From positions 1,676,501 through 1,740,500 of the forward strand of contig NZ_CP107932.1 in assembly GCF_036032445.1 (NCBI RefSeq): a stretch of 64,000 bases of DNA. The letters run 5' to 3'. Of this stretch, positions 9,335 to 18,528 are shown in pieces. This DNA comes from Nocardia sp. NBC_00416. GTDB lineage: Bacteria > Actinomycetota > Actinomycetes > Mycobacteriales > Mycobacteriaceae. The position numbers and the translations under genes were made by a program. Each line of letters opens with the position of its first letter. Position 1 is the first letter of the stretch. Below the pieces are notes generated by a model. The model worked only from the letters and a program-made list of their open reading frames with translations, searched no databases and was not told the DNA's origin.

Positions 9335-10974
9335 GGACGGCCCGGTGGTTGTTCGCCCTCGCCACCGTCGGCTACCTGGCCGCCGGTCTGTATCTGGCGA
9401 TCGAACCCCACTACATTCTCGGTGATTCGCTGAGCCGGGTGTCCGCCGCCCGCAGTGTGCTGTTCAGCCGCGATCCGCACCTGGCGGCCATCGGATTCAT
9501 CTTCACCCCGCTGACGACGGTCATCCAGCTACCGGTCGTATTACTCAGCCACTGGTGGCCGGTGCTGACTGCGTGGAACATTTCCGGTGTGCTCATGTCG
9601 GCGCCGTTCATGGCCGGCGCGGTGATCCAGATCCGCGGCATCTGCCTCGACCGCGGAGTACCGATCTGGCTGGTGTGGGTGCTGACCGCGCTCTTCGCGC
9701 TGAACCCGATGGTGATCTTCTACGCCGCCAACGGGATGAGCGAAGCGCCGTTCGTCTTCCTGCTGTGCTGGACCGCCCGCCGGTTGATCCGCTGGCTGCA
9801 CACCGACGACGTCCACGATCTGTGCGTCGCCGGCATCGCCCTGGCCCTGGCGTATCTGACCCGCTACGACGCACTGCCTGCCGCAGCCGGAGTCACGGTC
9901 TTCGTGGCTGTCGTGACCTGGCTGCGGGCGCGCGACCGGCGCCGCGACCGGGTCACCGATACCGCGATGGACGCGCTCCTGGTCGCGGCGCCCACCGGGG
10001 TCGTGTTCGTGGTGTGGACGGTGACCAGCTGGCTGATCACCGGTGAACCCTTCCAGCAGTTCACGTCGAACTACGGCAACACCAGCATCATCGAACAGAG
10101 CGGCGGCGACGGGTCGACCATCGGCCCGCTCTACGGATTGGTCTTCTCGATCAGCGAGATCATGGTGCTCGGGCCCGCGTTGCCGATTCTGATACCTATC
10201 GCGCTGGCGCTGGCATGGCAACGGCGCGATCCAGAAGTACTGGCGACGGGCGTCGTATTCGGCGCGGTGCTGGTGTTCGCGACCCGCAATTACATGACCG
10301 GAACGACCTTTCCGTTCCTTCGCTTCTACATGAGCGCGATACCGCTGATGATCGTGCTGGCCTGCCAGCTCGTACCGGTCCGCGGCGAGGTCCCCGCTCG
10401 ACGGCCGGGACGGCACCGCCGACCGCGGGTCACCGCGCCCGGCGCACGGCTGGCCCCGGCGGTGTTCGCCACCGCAGTGGTGCTGGTGACCCCGGTGATC
10501 ACCGGGGCGCTGATGATGTCACCGACGCTGTCGGTCCAGCAGTACGCGCTCCAGGAGATCGTGTTCCCCGACCCCGACGACACCTCGGCCACCCGCTCCG
10601 AGGAACGGCGGATCATTGCCTCGTTCCATACCGAACGCGAACTGGCGCAGTATCTGGACACGCTGGGTCTGCCGGACTCGTCGGTACTGATGGACACGGT
10701 GTACGGCTTCGCCGTGTTCACGGCGGCCGACCGGCCGCGCACCTACATCATCCCGTCCGACCAGGATTTCATCACCATCCTCAACGACCCCGCCGCACAC
10801 GGGGTCCGGTACATCCTGGCCGTCCCGAACAGCGGGCGCGGCTCCTCCGACGCGATCAATGTGCGCTACCCCACGCTCTACGAGACCGGCGCCGAGATCG
10901 CCGCCCTCGAGCTCGAGATCCCCAACGACGGAGACGATCAACCGACCTGGCGGCTCTACCGCGTGCTCTCGTGA
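9331..10974 (+). CDS. GT-C-type (ArnT/GT39/GT87-like) membrane glycosyltransferase
   Basis: About 547 residues with about 11-12 predicted membrane helices and a soluble C-terminal portion of about 150 residues. The first luminal loop holds EPHYILGDSLSRVSAA, with an acidic residue where GT-C enzymes keep their catalytic Asp/Glu. NGMSEAPFVFLLCW and LTRYDALPAAAG fit lipid-linked-sugar-dependent mannosyl- or arabinosyltransferase-type proteins. The specific donor and acceptor cannot be told. ATG 9331 overlaps the preceding stop (ATGA). This is the last gene of the putative polysaccharide operon and ends only 12 bases from the convergent TPR gene. Confidence 0.7.
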   Translation: MRTARWLFALATVGYLAAGLYLAIEPHYILGDSLSRVSAARSVLFSRDPHLAAIGFIFTPLTTVIQLPVVLLSHWWPVLTAWNISGVLMSAPFMAGAVIQIRGICLDRGVPIWLVWVLTALFALNPMVIFYAANGMSEAPFVFLLCWTARRLIRWLHTDDVHDLCVAGIALALAYLTRYDALPAAAGVTVFVAVVTWLRARDRRRDRVTDTAMDALLVAAPTGVVFVVWTVTSWLITGEPFQQFTSNYGNTSIIEQSGGDGSTIGPLYGLVFSISEIMVLGPALPILIPIALALAWQRRDPEVLATGVVFGAVLVFATRNYMTGTTFPFLRFYMSAIPLMIVLACQLVPVRGEVPARRPGRHRRPRVTAPGARLAPAVFATAVVLVTPVITGALMMSPTLSVQQYALQEIVFPDPDDTSATRSEERRIIASFHTERELAQYLDTLGLPDSSVLMDTVYGFAVFTAADRPRTYIIPSDQDFITILNDPAAHGVRYILAVPNSGRGSSDAINVRYPTLYETGAEIAALELEIPNDGDDQPTWRLYRVLS

Positions 10975-10986
10975 CCGGCTCACGGA

Positions 10987-12657
10987 TCACACCGGGTCGG
11001 TTCCGGTGGCGTCGCGCACCGCGACCGGCCAGTGGTCGAGATCCGGTGGTTCGCTCACGCCGCGGATCGTCGCGGCCCGCGCGAGATACTCACTCACATA
11101 GGCCGTACCCGGATCACGACGGCCCGCCTCGGCCAGCCAACTGTGGGCGCGGCGCAGCACCTCTGGAGCTCCGGGCGCCCCGTCACCGCCGAGGACCAGG
11201 TCGCCGTGCTCGGGCGCGATCAGGACGGCGGCGCCGAGATGCTGCAGGCAGCGGCCGATACCGTTGTCATCGGCCAGATCCCGGTAACTCGTCAACGCCC
11301 GCTGCCAGCAGCGCAGGGCTGCTCGCGGCTCGCCACGGGCCCAGTAGACGGCGCCCGCGAGTTCGTGCACCCGGGCCCATCCGTCGATGTCTTCGTCGTC
11401 GAGGGCGCGCAACGCGGCCAACTCCAGCCGATCCTGGGCCGCGTCCAGTCGCCCCTGGTGGATATGCGCCACCGCGAGGTCGGCCAGCACCCGCACCTGG
11501 TTCGCCAGATCCTCGCGCGGCAATCGCCAATAGGCCGCCCGCAACCGGTCCACGGCGGCGGCCAGCGCCTCGGGCGTGGTCGCGGTATCGAGCAGCCGCA
11601 GACCCGCGCCGTGTTCGGCGCGGGCGCGCACACCCGTGGCCCGCCGCCACGGCCGCTGCCACCGGGACGGCGAGCCGGTGAGCCGGCCCGCCCGCAGCAG
11701 GACGGCCGTCTGATGGCCGCCGAGCGCATCAGGGCCGAGCTCGGCCAGATCCCTGGCCACCGCACGTGTTTCACCGCCCTCCGCGCGGCTGACGGCGTAC
11801 CAGATGTCGAGTGCGTCCCCGATTCGGACCAACTGGGCGGCGGTGGCAGGTGGGATCGCATGCGCGATACCGTCGCGGCAGCACCGGCGCACCAGTGCCC
11901 GCAGCCGCGGCTCCGCCGCGATGAACCAGCGGCGGGCGCGTGGAGCGGACGGAACAGTTGTCGCTCCGGCGGCCCAGCTGGCGGCCCGATCCGCGTTGTG
12001 ACACAACAGCGCGAACAGCGCCGCCTGCCATACGGCGCCGGCGATCACCACCTCCCGGCCGGGCGACACCGGAACCCGCGCGAGCCGATAGCGCTGCGGC
12101 TGGTGGCACACCAGCACCCCGGCCGCCACCAGCCGGGCCAGCAGATCGGACGCGGTCCACCGTTCCCCCAGCGCGATCGTCTGATCCCCGGACGGCGGCG
12201 GCTCCGGCGCGAGCGCCTGCTCCATTCCCACCGCGGTGGCGATCGCGTACACCGTCGCGGCGTCGTACTCGGTGACCGGCAGTTCGCGCAGCGCAGCGGC
12301 CACCGGATCGCCGGCGAGACCGGGGTCGCGCTGCGGTGGCGGCGGGGGTGGCGGCGGCGTGACCGGCTCGGTGAGCGCGGGCCCGTCCAGGTCGGCGAGC
12401 AACATCCGGCGGCGCGCGAGCCGAGCCCGGGACCGTCGCTCGGCAGTCAGGCGGTACCCGGTGTAGACGACGGCCAGCACGATGACGGCCACCGACAGCC
12501 AGCGCAGGCCGGAGGCCAGCAGCTGCACCTCCGCGCCGTCGCCGAACGAGTTCATGACCAGGTTGCGGCCCAGTTCCAGGAGCAGCGCCGAAGCCAGCAC
12601 CGACAGCCCACTGAGTACCCCCGAGACCGTGGACGTCCGTGGCAGCGGTTCCCTCAT
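10987..12657 (-). CDS. membrane-anchored TPR-like protein
   Basis: A 556-residue protein with two N-terminal hydrophobic segments (about residues 11-30 and 50-67), a proline-rich linker (PPPPPPPP near 101-108) and a large helical region. The region from about residue 330 contains tetratricopeptide-like helices, for example LANQVRVLADLAVAHIHQGR and ARVHELAGAVYWARGEPRAAL. No enzymatic motif is visible. Its start overlaps the permease stop (ATGA), so it belongs to the ABC-importer operon, occupying the place where an ATPase might be expected. A scaffold or regulator role for the importer is only an inference. Confidence 0.65.
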   Translation of the reverse strand: MREPLPRTSTVSGVLSGLSVLASALLLELGRNLVMNSFGDGAEVQLLASGLRWLSVAVIVLAVVYTGYRLTAERRSRARLARRRMLLADLDGPALTEPVTPPPPPPPPQRDPGLAGDPVAAALRELPVTEYDAATVYAIATAVGMEQALAPEPPPSGDQTIALGERWTASDLLARLVAAGVLVCHQPQRYRLARVPVSPGREVVIAGAVWQAALFALLCHNADRAASWAAGATTVPSAPRARRWFIAAEPRLRALVRRCCRDGIAHAIPPATAAQLVRIGDALDIWYAVSRAEGGETRAVARDLAELGPDALGGHQTAVLLRAGRLTGSPSRWQRPWRRATGVRARAEHGAGLRLLDTATTPEALAAAVDRLRAAYWRLPREDLANQVRVLADLAVAHIHQGRLDAAQDRLELAALRALDDEDIDGWARVHELAGAVYWARGEPRAALRCWQRALTSYRDLADDNGIGRCLQHLGAAVLIAPEHGDLVLGGDGAPGAPEVLRRAHSWLAEAGRRDPGTAYVSEYLARAATIRGVSEPPDLDHWPVAVRDATGTDPV

Positions 12658-14459
12658 CGCAGCACCCCGCCGGTCAGTCCGGGCACGATCCAGCGCCGCC
12701 AGGTCGCCAGCACCAGTGCCACCGGCAGCAATGCGGCGATGAGCGCTCCGGCCGCCAGCTGGGCCGCGTTCTCACCGAACTGCCGTGCCTCACCCCAGAG
12801 CAGCAACGACCACGGCGACGCGCCGGCCCCGCTGATCAGCAACCCGACGATGAAATCGTTCCACACCTGCACGAATTCGAGCACGGCGACCGCGACCAGC
12901 GCCGGGCCCGCCGAGCCGAGCAGCCGGCGGCTGATGGTCCCCGGCGCAGCCAGCCCGCGCAGCGCGTCCGCGGCCGGACTGCCCGGCGGTGCGGCCACCG
13001 CGCCTCGCAGGATCAGCACCGCGATCGGCAGGCCCGCCGCGGCATGCGCCAGCACCAGCGGCACCCGGGTCCCGGACAGGCCGTGGTCGTCGATGAACGT
13101 ATCGAGCGGCCCCAGGTAGGCCTGCACCGGCAGCACCGCGAGCACCACCAGCGCGGTCACCAGCGCCCGCGTCGGCCACCCGGCGGGCGCCACGGCGAGC
13201 CGGTAGGCCAGGGGCGCGGCCGCTGCCACCACGATGATCGTGGCCAGTACCGCCACCCAGAACGTGGCCTCGACGGAATGCAGCAGCCACCGGTCGCGCC
13301 ACACATCGGTGAACGCGGCGGCCGACCACCCGTCCGGGCCGCGAAACGCCACCACCGCGAGCACCACCAGCGGAATCACCGCGGCGACCGATATCGCGGC
13401 GATCACCGCGCTCAGGGCGTAGGCCGCGACGGTGCTGCCCGGGGGTGCGACGGGCCCGCCGTCACCAGGATGCTCGGCGGGCGGGAAACCGGCGCGGCGG
13501 TCACGGAAATCGCTCTGCAGCGCCCAGGCGGCCACCCCGAGGAGCACAGCCAGCGGCAGAGCGTAGGCGGCCGCCTCGCCGGCGGTGGCGGGGTCGGTGG
13601 CCAGCCGCCACCAGGACACGGTAGCGCTGTCCACCTGGTACTGGACCGAACCCGGCACCCCGATCAGCACCACATCGAATACGCGGGCCGCGGCCACGCC
13701 CACCACCAGCCCGGCCACCAGGACGATCGGCCGCTGCAGGGTGAACAGCCGCCAGAACAGGGTGATCCCGGGCTTCTCCTGGAGCCGGGTCCAGCGGACC
13801 GGGTCACGTTCGAGGGCCCGGATCCCCGCGCGGAACACCCCGATCAGGAAACCCAGCCAGGTCCACAGGAACGCCGAACCGAGCATCACCACGAACCACG
13901 ACCGGTATCCGGGGAAAGCGTCGAAACCCAGCCGCGCCCCGGAATACTGGAAAATCAGCCGGAACGCCACACCGGATACGAGAGCCGAGATACCGAACGG
14001 CACGATCAGCGGCAACCACAGTCCGCGGGTCCGGCGACTCCACCAGGCCAGCAGCATCGCGGCGACCAGCAGCGCGGCGGCGAACGCCATCCAGTACAGA
14101 CTGCGCGCGTACGATTCGTCCGACCAGTACAGGATCCCGAGCGCGATCACCGCCACCAGCCCGGGCACCCCCCACAGGCCCCGGTGCGCACCCCGCCGCG
14201 CCGATTCCACCGCGACCACGAACGCTACGGCCGCCACCGCGCAGCCGACCACCGGCCACAAGCGCGTCCGTACCGCCAGGCCGACGGTCAGTCCGGCGGG
14301 TACCAGCAGCAGCGTCAGCAAAAGGGTCGCGGGCAGGCACGCGATCAGGGTGATGCCCCGCGACGGCGGGCGGCCGGGTACCAGTGGCCCGCGCATCCGC
14401 CCGGTGGGCAATTCCAGTTTCAGCCCGTGCGCCTCGAATTCCGGTACCGGCGTGCTCAT
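12654..14459 (-). CDS. fused double-permease of a sugar-type ABC importer
   Basis: About 601 residues with roughly 14 hydrophobic segments. Two binding-protein-dependent permease halves are joined by a linker around residue 335 (DRRAGFPPAEHPGDGG). The second half has the typical coupling-helix neighbourhood (ADALRGLAAPGTISRRLLG) and VLEFVQVWNDFIVGLLI, as in MalG-type proteins. The first half (LPLIVPFGISALVSGVAFR; FLWTWLGFLIGVFRAGI) is MalF-like. Normally these are two genes, so this is a fusion. The ATG at 14457-14459 overlaps the stop of the lipoprotein gene (ATGA). A GTG six bases upstream is the alternative start. Confidence 0.8.
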   Translation of the reverse strand: MSTPVPEFEAHGLKLELPTGRMRGPLVPGRPPSRGITLIACLPATLLLTLLLVPAGLTVGLAVRTRLWPVVGCAVAAVAFVVAVESARRGAHRGLWGVPGLVAVIALGILYWSDESYARSLYWMAFAAALLVAAMLLAWWSRRTRGLWLPLIVPFGISALVSGVAFRLIFQYSGARLGFDAFPGYRSWFVVMLGSAFLWTWLGFLIGVFRAGIRALERDPVRWTRLQEKPGITLFWRLFTLQRPIVLVAGLVVGVAAARVFDVVLIGVPGSVQYQVDSATVSWWRLATDPATAGEAAAYALPLAVLLGVAAWALQSDFRDRRAGFPPAEHPGDGGPVAPPGSTVAAYALSAVIAAISVAAVIPLVVLAVVAFRGPDGWSAAAFTDVWRDRWLLHSVEATFWVAVLATIIVVAAAAPLAYRLAVAPAGWPTRALVTALVVLAVLPVQAYLGPLDTFIDDHGLSGTRVPLVLAHAAAGLPIAVLILRGAVAAPPGSPAADALRGLAAPGTISRRLLGSAGPALVAVAVLEFVQVWNDFIVGLLISGAGASPWSLLLWGEARQFGENAAQLAAGALIAALLPVALVLATWRRWIVPGLTGGVLR

Positions 14460-15739
14460 CTCCACCCTCTCTCGAACCGGCTCAGCGTCCCGACGGCGGT
14501 ATCGGTCGCAATGCCCACATCACCGCCCCGGTCACCGACGGTGATCAGGAATTCGGTGAGTACCCGCCACAGCCCGTCCCGGCCTCCGACGGCCCCGAGC
14601 CGGTCCGACAGATCGAAATCCGGCCACTCGGCCAGTGCCTCGGCGGTCGGCGCCGACCACGACGAATAGTGGGCGCGAGTGCGCAGGTTGGGGCCGAGGA
14701 AGCCGCCCACCTGCTCGATCCACGGCACCGGGGCTTGGTCGGCCGCGAGCGCGGCGACGACCGCTTCCGCGCGCGGTCCCGCCGATCGAGTCAGCACCAT
14801 GACGTCCCCGCCGACGATGCGCGGGTTCTCCCGGTCCGGCTCCGCCCTCGGGAACGGCACGACCGCGGCCGCCTCTTCGGCGCGTCCCAGCCGGCGCAGC
14901 GCGTCCCGCACCACCGGCTCCGCGAAATCCGGGGCGGCCACCGCCAGCGCCCGCCGGTGCTCGAAGACATCGCGTACCGCGTCGGCGAACTGCCGCGTCA
15001 GCGCCGTGCCCACCCCGCCGGGCAGCCCGGATCGGATACCCCATAGGCCGCCGAGTTGTTCGAAGGTCGCGCGGACCGGCCCGACATCCCAGTTCCGGAT
15101 CCCGGAGCCCAGTTCGCGATACACCGCCGGAGATTGCGCCAGCAACAGGTTCTCGAACAGATCGGTCAGCACCCAACCGTCGGCGGCGCCGAGCGCGAGC
15201 AACCGCCGCGGCGACGCCGCGCATTCGCGGACCCCGGCGAGCCAGTCGGGCACGGTCCACTGCGCCGGATCGCCCAGCCCGGACCGGCCGATCGCCTCCC
15301 GGTCGTACCAGACCAGCGACTTACCACTCGCTTTGAAGGGCACGCCGTAGAGGCGGCCCTGGTAGTAGCACAGTTCCCGCCACTGCTCGGCGTAGCGGAC
15401 ACCGCCCGGATCGGACCACAGCGTGTCGGGCACCTCCCGCAACCGGCCCTGCGCGACCAACCCCCGGACCTGACCGGCTTGGGGGAGCATCACGATATCG
15501 GGCGCCGACCGTCCCCGCGCCGTGAGCGCCGTCCCGATCTCGTCGCCCAGCGGCACCACCTCGATCGCTTCCGGCAGCGCGGTGGCCTCGAGGACCGACC
15601 GGAATGCCGCCAGTTCGAGTCCGCTCCAGGCGACCGCGATTCGCACCGCGTCGCGTTCGCCCAGCAGCACATCCGGTGAGCAGGCCACCAGCAGCGGCAC
15701 AACCGCCGCCGTCTGGAGTACCGCACGACGTGTTCTCAC
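14456..15739 (-). CDS. extracellular solute-binding lipoprotein of a sugar ABC importer
   Basis: A 427-residue substrate-binding protein. It starts with MRTRR, a short hydrophobic stretch and a lipobox-like LLVAC, so it is probably lipid-anchored at Cys20. The body resembles family 1 (maltose/multiple-sugar) binding proteins: APDIVMLPQAGQVRGL, LYGVPFKASGKSLVWYD and VWND-type cleft residues, all in the expected order. The ligand is unknown. It is the first gene of a three-gene unit (binding protein, fused permease, TPR protein). The start is a GTG at 15737-15739. No ATPase gene is nearby, so a shared MsiK-like ATPase elsewhere may energise transport. Confidence 0.85.
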   Translation of the reverse strand: MRTRRAVLQTAAVVPLLVACSPDVLLGERDAVRIAVAWSGLELAAFRSVLEATALPEAIEVVPLGDEIGTALTARGRSAPDIVMLPQAGQVRGLVAQGRLREVPDTLWSDPGGVRYAEQWRELCYYQGRLYGVPFKASGKSLVWYDREAIGRSGLGDPAQWTVPDWLAGVRECAASPRRLLALGAADGWVLTDLFENLLLAQSPAVYRELGSGIRNWDVGPVRATFEQLGGLWGIRSGLPGGVGTALTRQFADAVRDVFEHRRALAVAAPDFAEPVVRDALRRLGRAEEAAAVVPFPRAEPDRENPRIVGGDVMVLTRSAGPRAEAVVAALAADQAPVPWIEQVGGFLGPNLRTRAHYSSWSAPTAEALAEWPDFDLSDRLGAVGGRDGLWRVLTEFLITVGDRGGDVGIATDTAVGTLSRFERGWR

Positions 15740-15938
15740 GAGGCCCCGATGCAGTTGTCCGGCAGAGGGTTTCGATTATGTCCCAGACGCCGGCCGAACG
15801 CGGGCTGTTCGCGGAACCCGCGGCACCGGCGCTCGCACCGGGGCCCGGGTCAGAACTCGGTCACGGCTGATTCGGCGGCCGATACTGCTGCTCGTGTTGA
15901 TACGGCGGTGATACGCGGGCTGCTGGGGAGCGGACCGG
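15740..15938. other. intergenic region upstream of the sugar importer
   Basis: A 199-bp gap between the stop of the SPFH gene and the GTG of the binding-protein gene. It should contain the importer promoter. A short plus-strand frame (ATG 15778, 30 codons, GAGGG eight bases before) exists but has no recognisable features and I do not call it. No clear inverted repeat was seen. Confidence 0.3.
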
Positions 15939-17111
15939 CTACGCGGGCGGCTGCGGCGGCAACGCGGGCGGAGCGGAATCCTGAGCCGGTTTTGTGGTCG
16001 TGACCGGCGCCGCGGTGTCGATGGGGGTCCGGGCGACCGATTCCGCGGCGCGCACCGCCCGTTCCACCGCTGGGTCCGTACTCGTATCGAACCAATCGGC
16101 CACCTCGTCGGAATCGTCCTCCGGCTTACCCGGCGTCTCCTCGTCGGCGGGCGGCGCGTACCGGAAGACCCCGTCCTCGCCCTGGGTCGCGAAATTTTTC
16201 GCGAAACCCTCCAGCGCCTTTCCGAAATCGCTGGGCACCAGCCACACCTTGTTCGCGTCACCACGCGCCACCATGGGCAGGGTCTGCATGTACTGGTAGG
16301 CGAGCAGTTCCGGGGTGGGTTTCCCGGATTTGATCGCGGCGAAGACCTTCTCGATGGCCTTGGCCTGCCCCTGCGCCTGCAGGTAGGAGGCGGCGCGTTC
16401 ACCCTGAGCCCGCAGGATCCGGCTCTGCCGCTCGCCCTCGGCCGACAGGATCGCCGACTGTTTGGCGCCCTCGGCGGACAGGATCTGCGCCTGTTTGGCG
16501 CCCTCCGCGGTTTTGATCTGCGATTCCCGGGTGCCCTCCGCGTTCAGGATCATGGCGCGCTTCTCGCGGTCGGCCTTCATCTGCTTCTCCATCGACTCCT
16601 GGATCGACGGCGGCGGGTCGATGGATTTGAGCTCGACCCGCGCCACCCGCAGACCCCAGCGCCCGGTGGCTTCGTCGAGCACGCCGCGCAGCTGGCTGTT
16701 GATCTGATCGCGGGAGGTCAGCGTCTCCTCCAGCGTCATCCCGCCTACCACATTGCGCAACGTGGTGACCGTGAGCTGCTCGACGGCGGCGATGTAGTTG
16801 GAGATCTCGTAGACCGCGGCCTGCGGCTGCATCACCTGGAAGTACACCACCGAATCGATCTGCAGGGTCAGATTGTCCTGGGTGATCACCGGTTGCGGCG
16901 GGAAGGAGACCACCCGCTCCCGCAGATCGACCTTGGCGCGGATCCGGTCGGCGAAGGGGATCAGGAAGGTCAGCTGTCCCGATGCCGTCCGCGAATATCG
17001 GCCGAGCCGTTCGATCACCGCGGCCTCGGCCTGCGGCACCAGTGCGATGGATTTGAACACCACCACCGCCACCAGCAGTACCAGTGCGATGACGATAATC
17101 AATGCAGCCAT
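15939..17111 (-). CDS. SPFH/band 7 (stomatin/QmcA-like) membrane protein
   Basis: A 390-residue protein with one N-terminal membrane helix (residues 2-21), a band 7 domain to about residue 195 (VPQAEAAVIERLGRY; ITQDNLTLQIDSVVYF) and an alanine/glutamate-rich coiled coil. The coiled coil is built from repeated xILxAEGxxQ units at about residues 190-240. A low-complexity tail of about 80 residues follows. Such proteins form membrane microdomain scaffolds and often pair with NfeD proteins. Here the start overlaps the NfeD stop by one base (TAATG). It corresponds to M. tuberculosis Rv1488. Confidence 0.93.
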   Translation of the reverse strand: MAALIIVIALVLLVAVVVFKSIALVPQAEAAVIERLGRYSRTASGQLTFLIPFADRIRAKVDLRERVVSFPPQPVITQDNLTLQIDSVVYFQVMQPQAAVYEISNYIAAVEQLTVTTLRNVVGGMTLEETLTSRDQINSQLRGVLDEATGRWGLRVARVELKSIDPPPSIQESMEKQMKADREKRAMILNAEGTRESQIKTAEGAKQAQILSAEGAKQSAILSAEGERQSRILRAQGERAASYLQAQGQAKAIEKVFAAIKSGKPTPELLAYQYMQTLPMVARGDANKVWLVPSDFGKALEGFAKNFATQGEDGVFRYAPPADEETPGKPEDDSDEVADWFDTSTDPAVERAVRAAESVARTPIDTAAPVTTTKPAQDSAPPALPPQPPA

Positions 17112-17542
17112 TACGGCCCTTTCCAGACGACAGCGGTCGCCCCGTCGATCTTCATCACGTACACGGTCGCCCCCTCCGGGTACTCCTCACCCGGATCCAG
17201 GGCACGCGCGGTCCACACCTCACCACTCAATTTCACCAGGCCGCCGTGTTCACCCACCGGTTCCAGTACCAGGGCGGTCTTGCCGGGGAGTGCGTCCGCG
17301 TTGGTCAACGTCGGCGGCGGAGTTCCGAAGCGCCGCAACAGGACCGGTCGCACACCCAGCAGCAGCACCACCGCCGACACAGCGAACACCACCGCGTCGA
17401 CCACCGGCGCGGTACCGGCGAGAAAACTCACCCCCGCGGTGAAGAGCGCGGCGGAACCGAGCATCAGGAGAGTCAGTTCACCGACGAACATCTCGGCCGC
17501 CGCCAGGAGAACACCGGCGACCAACCAGACAATTGCGGCCAC
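17111..17542 (-). CDS. NfeD-like membrane protein
   Basis: A 143-residue protein with an N-terminal set of three hydrophobic helices (about 1-70) and a C-terminal OB-fold domain (ALPGKTALVLEPVGEHGGLVK; GATVYVMKIDGATAVVW). This is the short, protease-lacking NfeD type that accompanies SPFH proteins and is thought to modulate their assembly. It is co-transcribed with the SPFH gene and corresponds to Rv1487. The gap to the divergent DUF3097 gene is 100 bp and must contain both promoters. Confidence 0.9.
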   Translation of the reverse strand: MAAIVWLVAGVLLAAAEMFVGELTLLMLGSAALFTAGVSFLAGTAPVVDAVVFAVSAVVLLLGVRPVLLRRFGTPPPTLTNADALPGKTALVLEPVGEHGGLVKLSGEVWTARALDPGEEYPEGATVYVMKIDGATAVVWKGP

Positions 17543-17642
17543 ACGCCCACCCTAGCCGGATCGCCCAGTTCGCGGGGACGGACCGGCGACACCCCGGCCC
17601 GGAAACCGACCCGGGGGCGGCGAGTGCGCTACGTTCGGCCCG

Positions 17643-18470
17643 GTGAGCGATCGATACGGCGATATCTTCTCCGGCCACCCGCGCACTGCCCGGCGCACCG
17701 TCCCGCGGGTGAACGCCGAATCCGATCTGGTGGTCGAGGACGCGGCCAGCGGGTTCTGCGGGGCAGTGGTCGGATTCGACCGGACCTACGACGGTGATTT
17801 CGTGAAACTCGCCGACGCACGCGGCGCCGTCCGCCTGTTCGCGATGCGGGAGGCGGCCTTCCTCATCGACGGTCAACCGGTGACCTTGGTCCGGCCGAAG
17901 GCCACCACGTCGGCGCCCTCCATCCGCTCGGCGTCCGGGTCCACCCGGGTAGCGGGATTGCGCGCGAAAGTCGCCGCGCCCAGCAGGATCTGGGTCGAAG
18001 GGGTGCACGATGCCGCGCTCGTGGAGCGGGTGTGGGGGCACGATCTGCGGGTCGAGGGGGTGGTGGTCGAACATCTCGAAGGTCTCGACAACCTCGGCGA
18101 CCGGCTCACCGAATTCGCGCCCGGCCCCGGGAAACGGGTCGGGGTCCTCGTCGACCACCTCGTGACCGGTTCCAAGGAGACCCTGCTCACCACCGGACTC
18201 GGGCCCTATGTGCTGGTAACCGGGCATCCGTACGTCGACGTGTGGCAGGCGGTGAAACCGGCGGCCCTCGCGATCCCGGAATGGCCGCGAGTACCGCGCG
18301 GCGAGGACTGGAAGACCGGAGTATGCCGCCGGCTGGGCTGGGGTACGCCGCAAGAGGGCTGGCGGCGAGTCTATTCGGCGGTGAACTCGTTCCGGGATCT
18401 CGAGGCCCCGCTGCTGGGCGCGGTGGAGCGTCTGATCGATTTCGTGACCGAACCGGGCGAACCATTCTAA
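17643..18470 (+). CDS. DUF3097 family protein
   Basis: A 275-residue soluble protein of a conserved actinobacterial family with no established function. Features include an N-terminal VVEDAASGFCGAVVGFD stretch and a central TOPRIM-like segment (SRIWVEGVHDAALVERVWG then VGVLVDHLVTGSKE, residues about 118-185), in which acidic residues could bind metal. A C-terminal RRLGWGTPQEGWRRV motif follows. The TOPRIM resemblance is by eye. The start is taken as the GTG at 17643, spaced 100 bp from the divergent NfeD gene. Confidence 0.85.
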   Translation: MSDRYGDIFSGHPRTARRTVPRVNAESDLVVEDAASGFCGAVVGFDRTYDGDFVKLADARGAVRLFAMREAAFLIDGQPVTLVRPKATTSAPSIRSASGSTRVAGLRAKVAAPSRIWVEGVHDAALVERVWGHDLRVEGVVVEHLEGLDNLGDRLTEFAPGPGKRVGVLVDHLVTGSKETLLTTGLGPYVLVTGHPYVDVWQAVKPAALAIPEWPRVPRGEDWKTGVCRRLGWGTPQEGWRRVYSAVNSFRDLEAPLLGAVERLIDFVTEPGEPF

Positions 18471-18528
18471 CCGCCGGAAACAGCCTCCGCAGAGGCTGCC
18501 CGCCGGTTGCCGACACCCTTTATGCTCG

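Noticed and set aside
12639..14669. A 676-codon plus-strand frame opposite the fused permease.
   Set aside because: The product is dominated by Gln, Arg, His and Gly with no fold; the minus strand encodes clear membrane helices with ATGA coupling on both sides.
15778..15870. A 30-codon frame between the binding-protein and SPFH genes.
   Set aside because: The ribosome site is weak, and its Ala/Pro/Gly-rich product looks like random high-GC translation; no terminator or promoter supports it.
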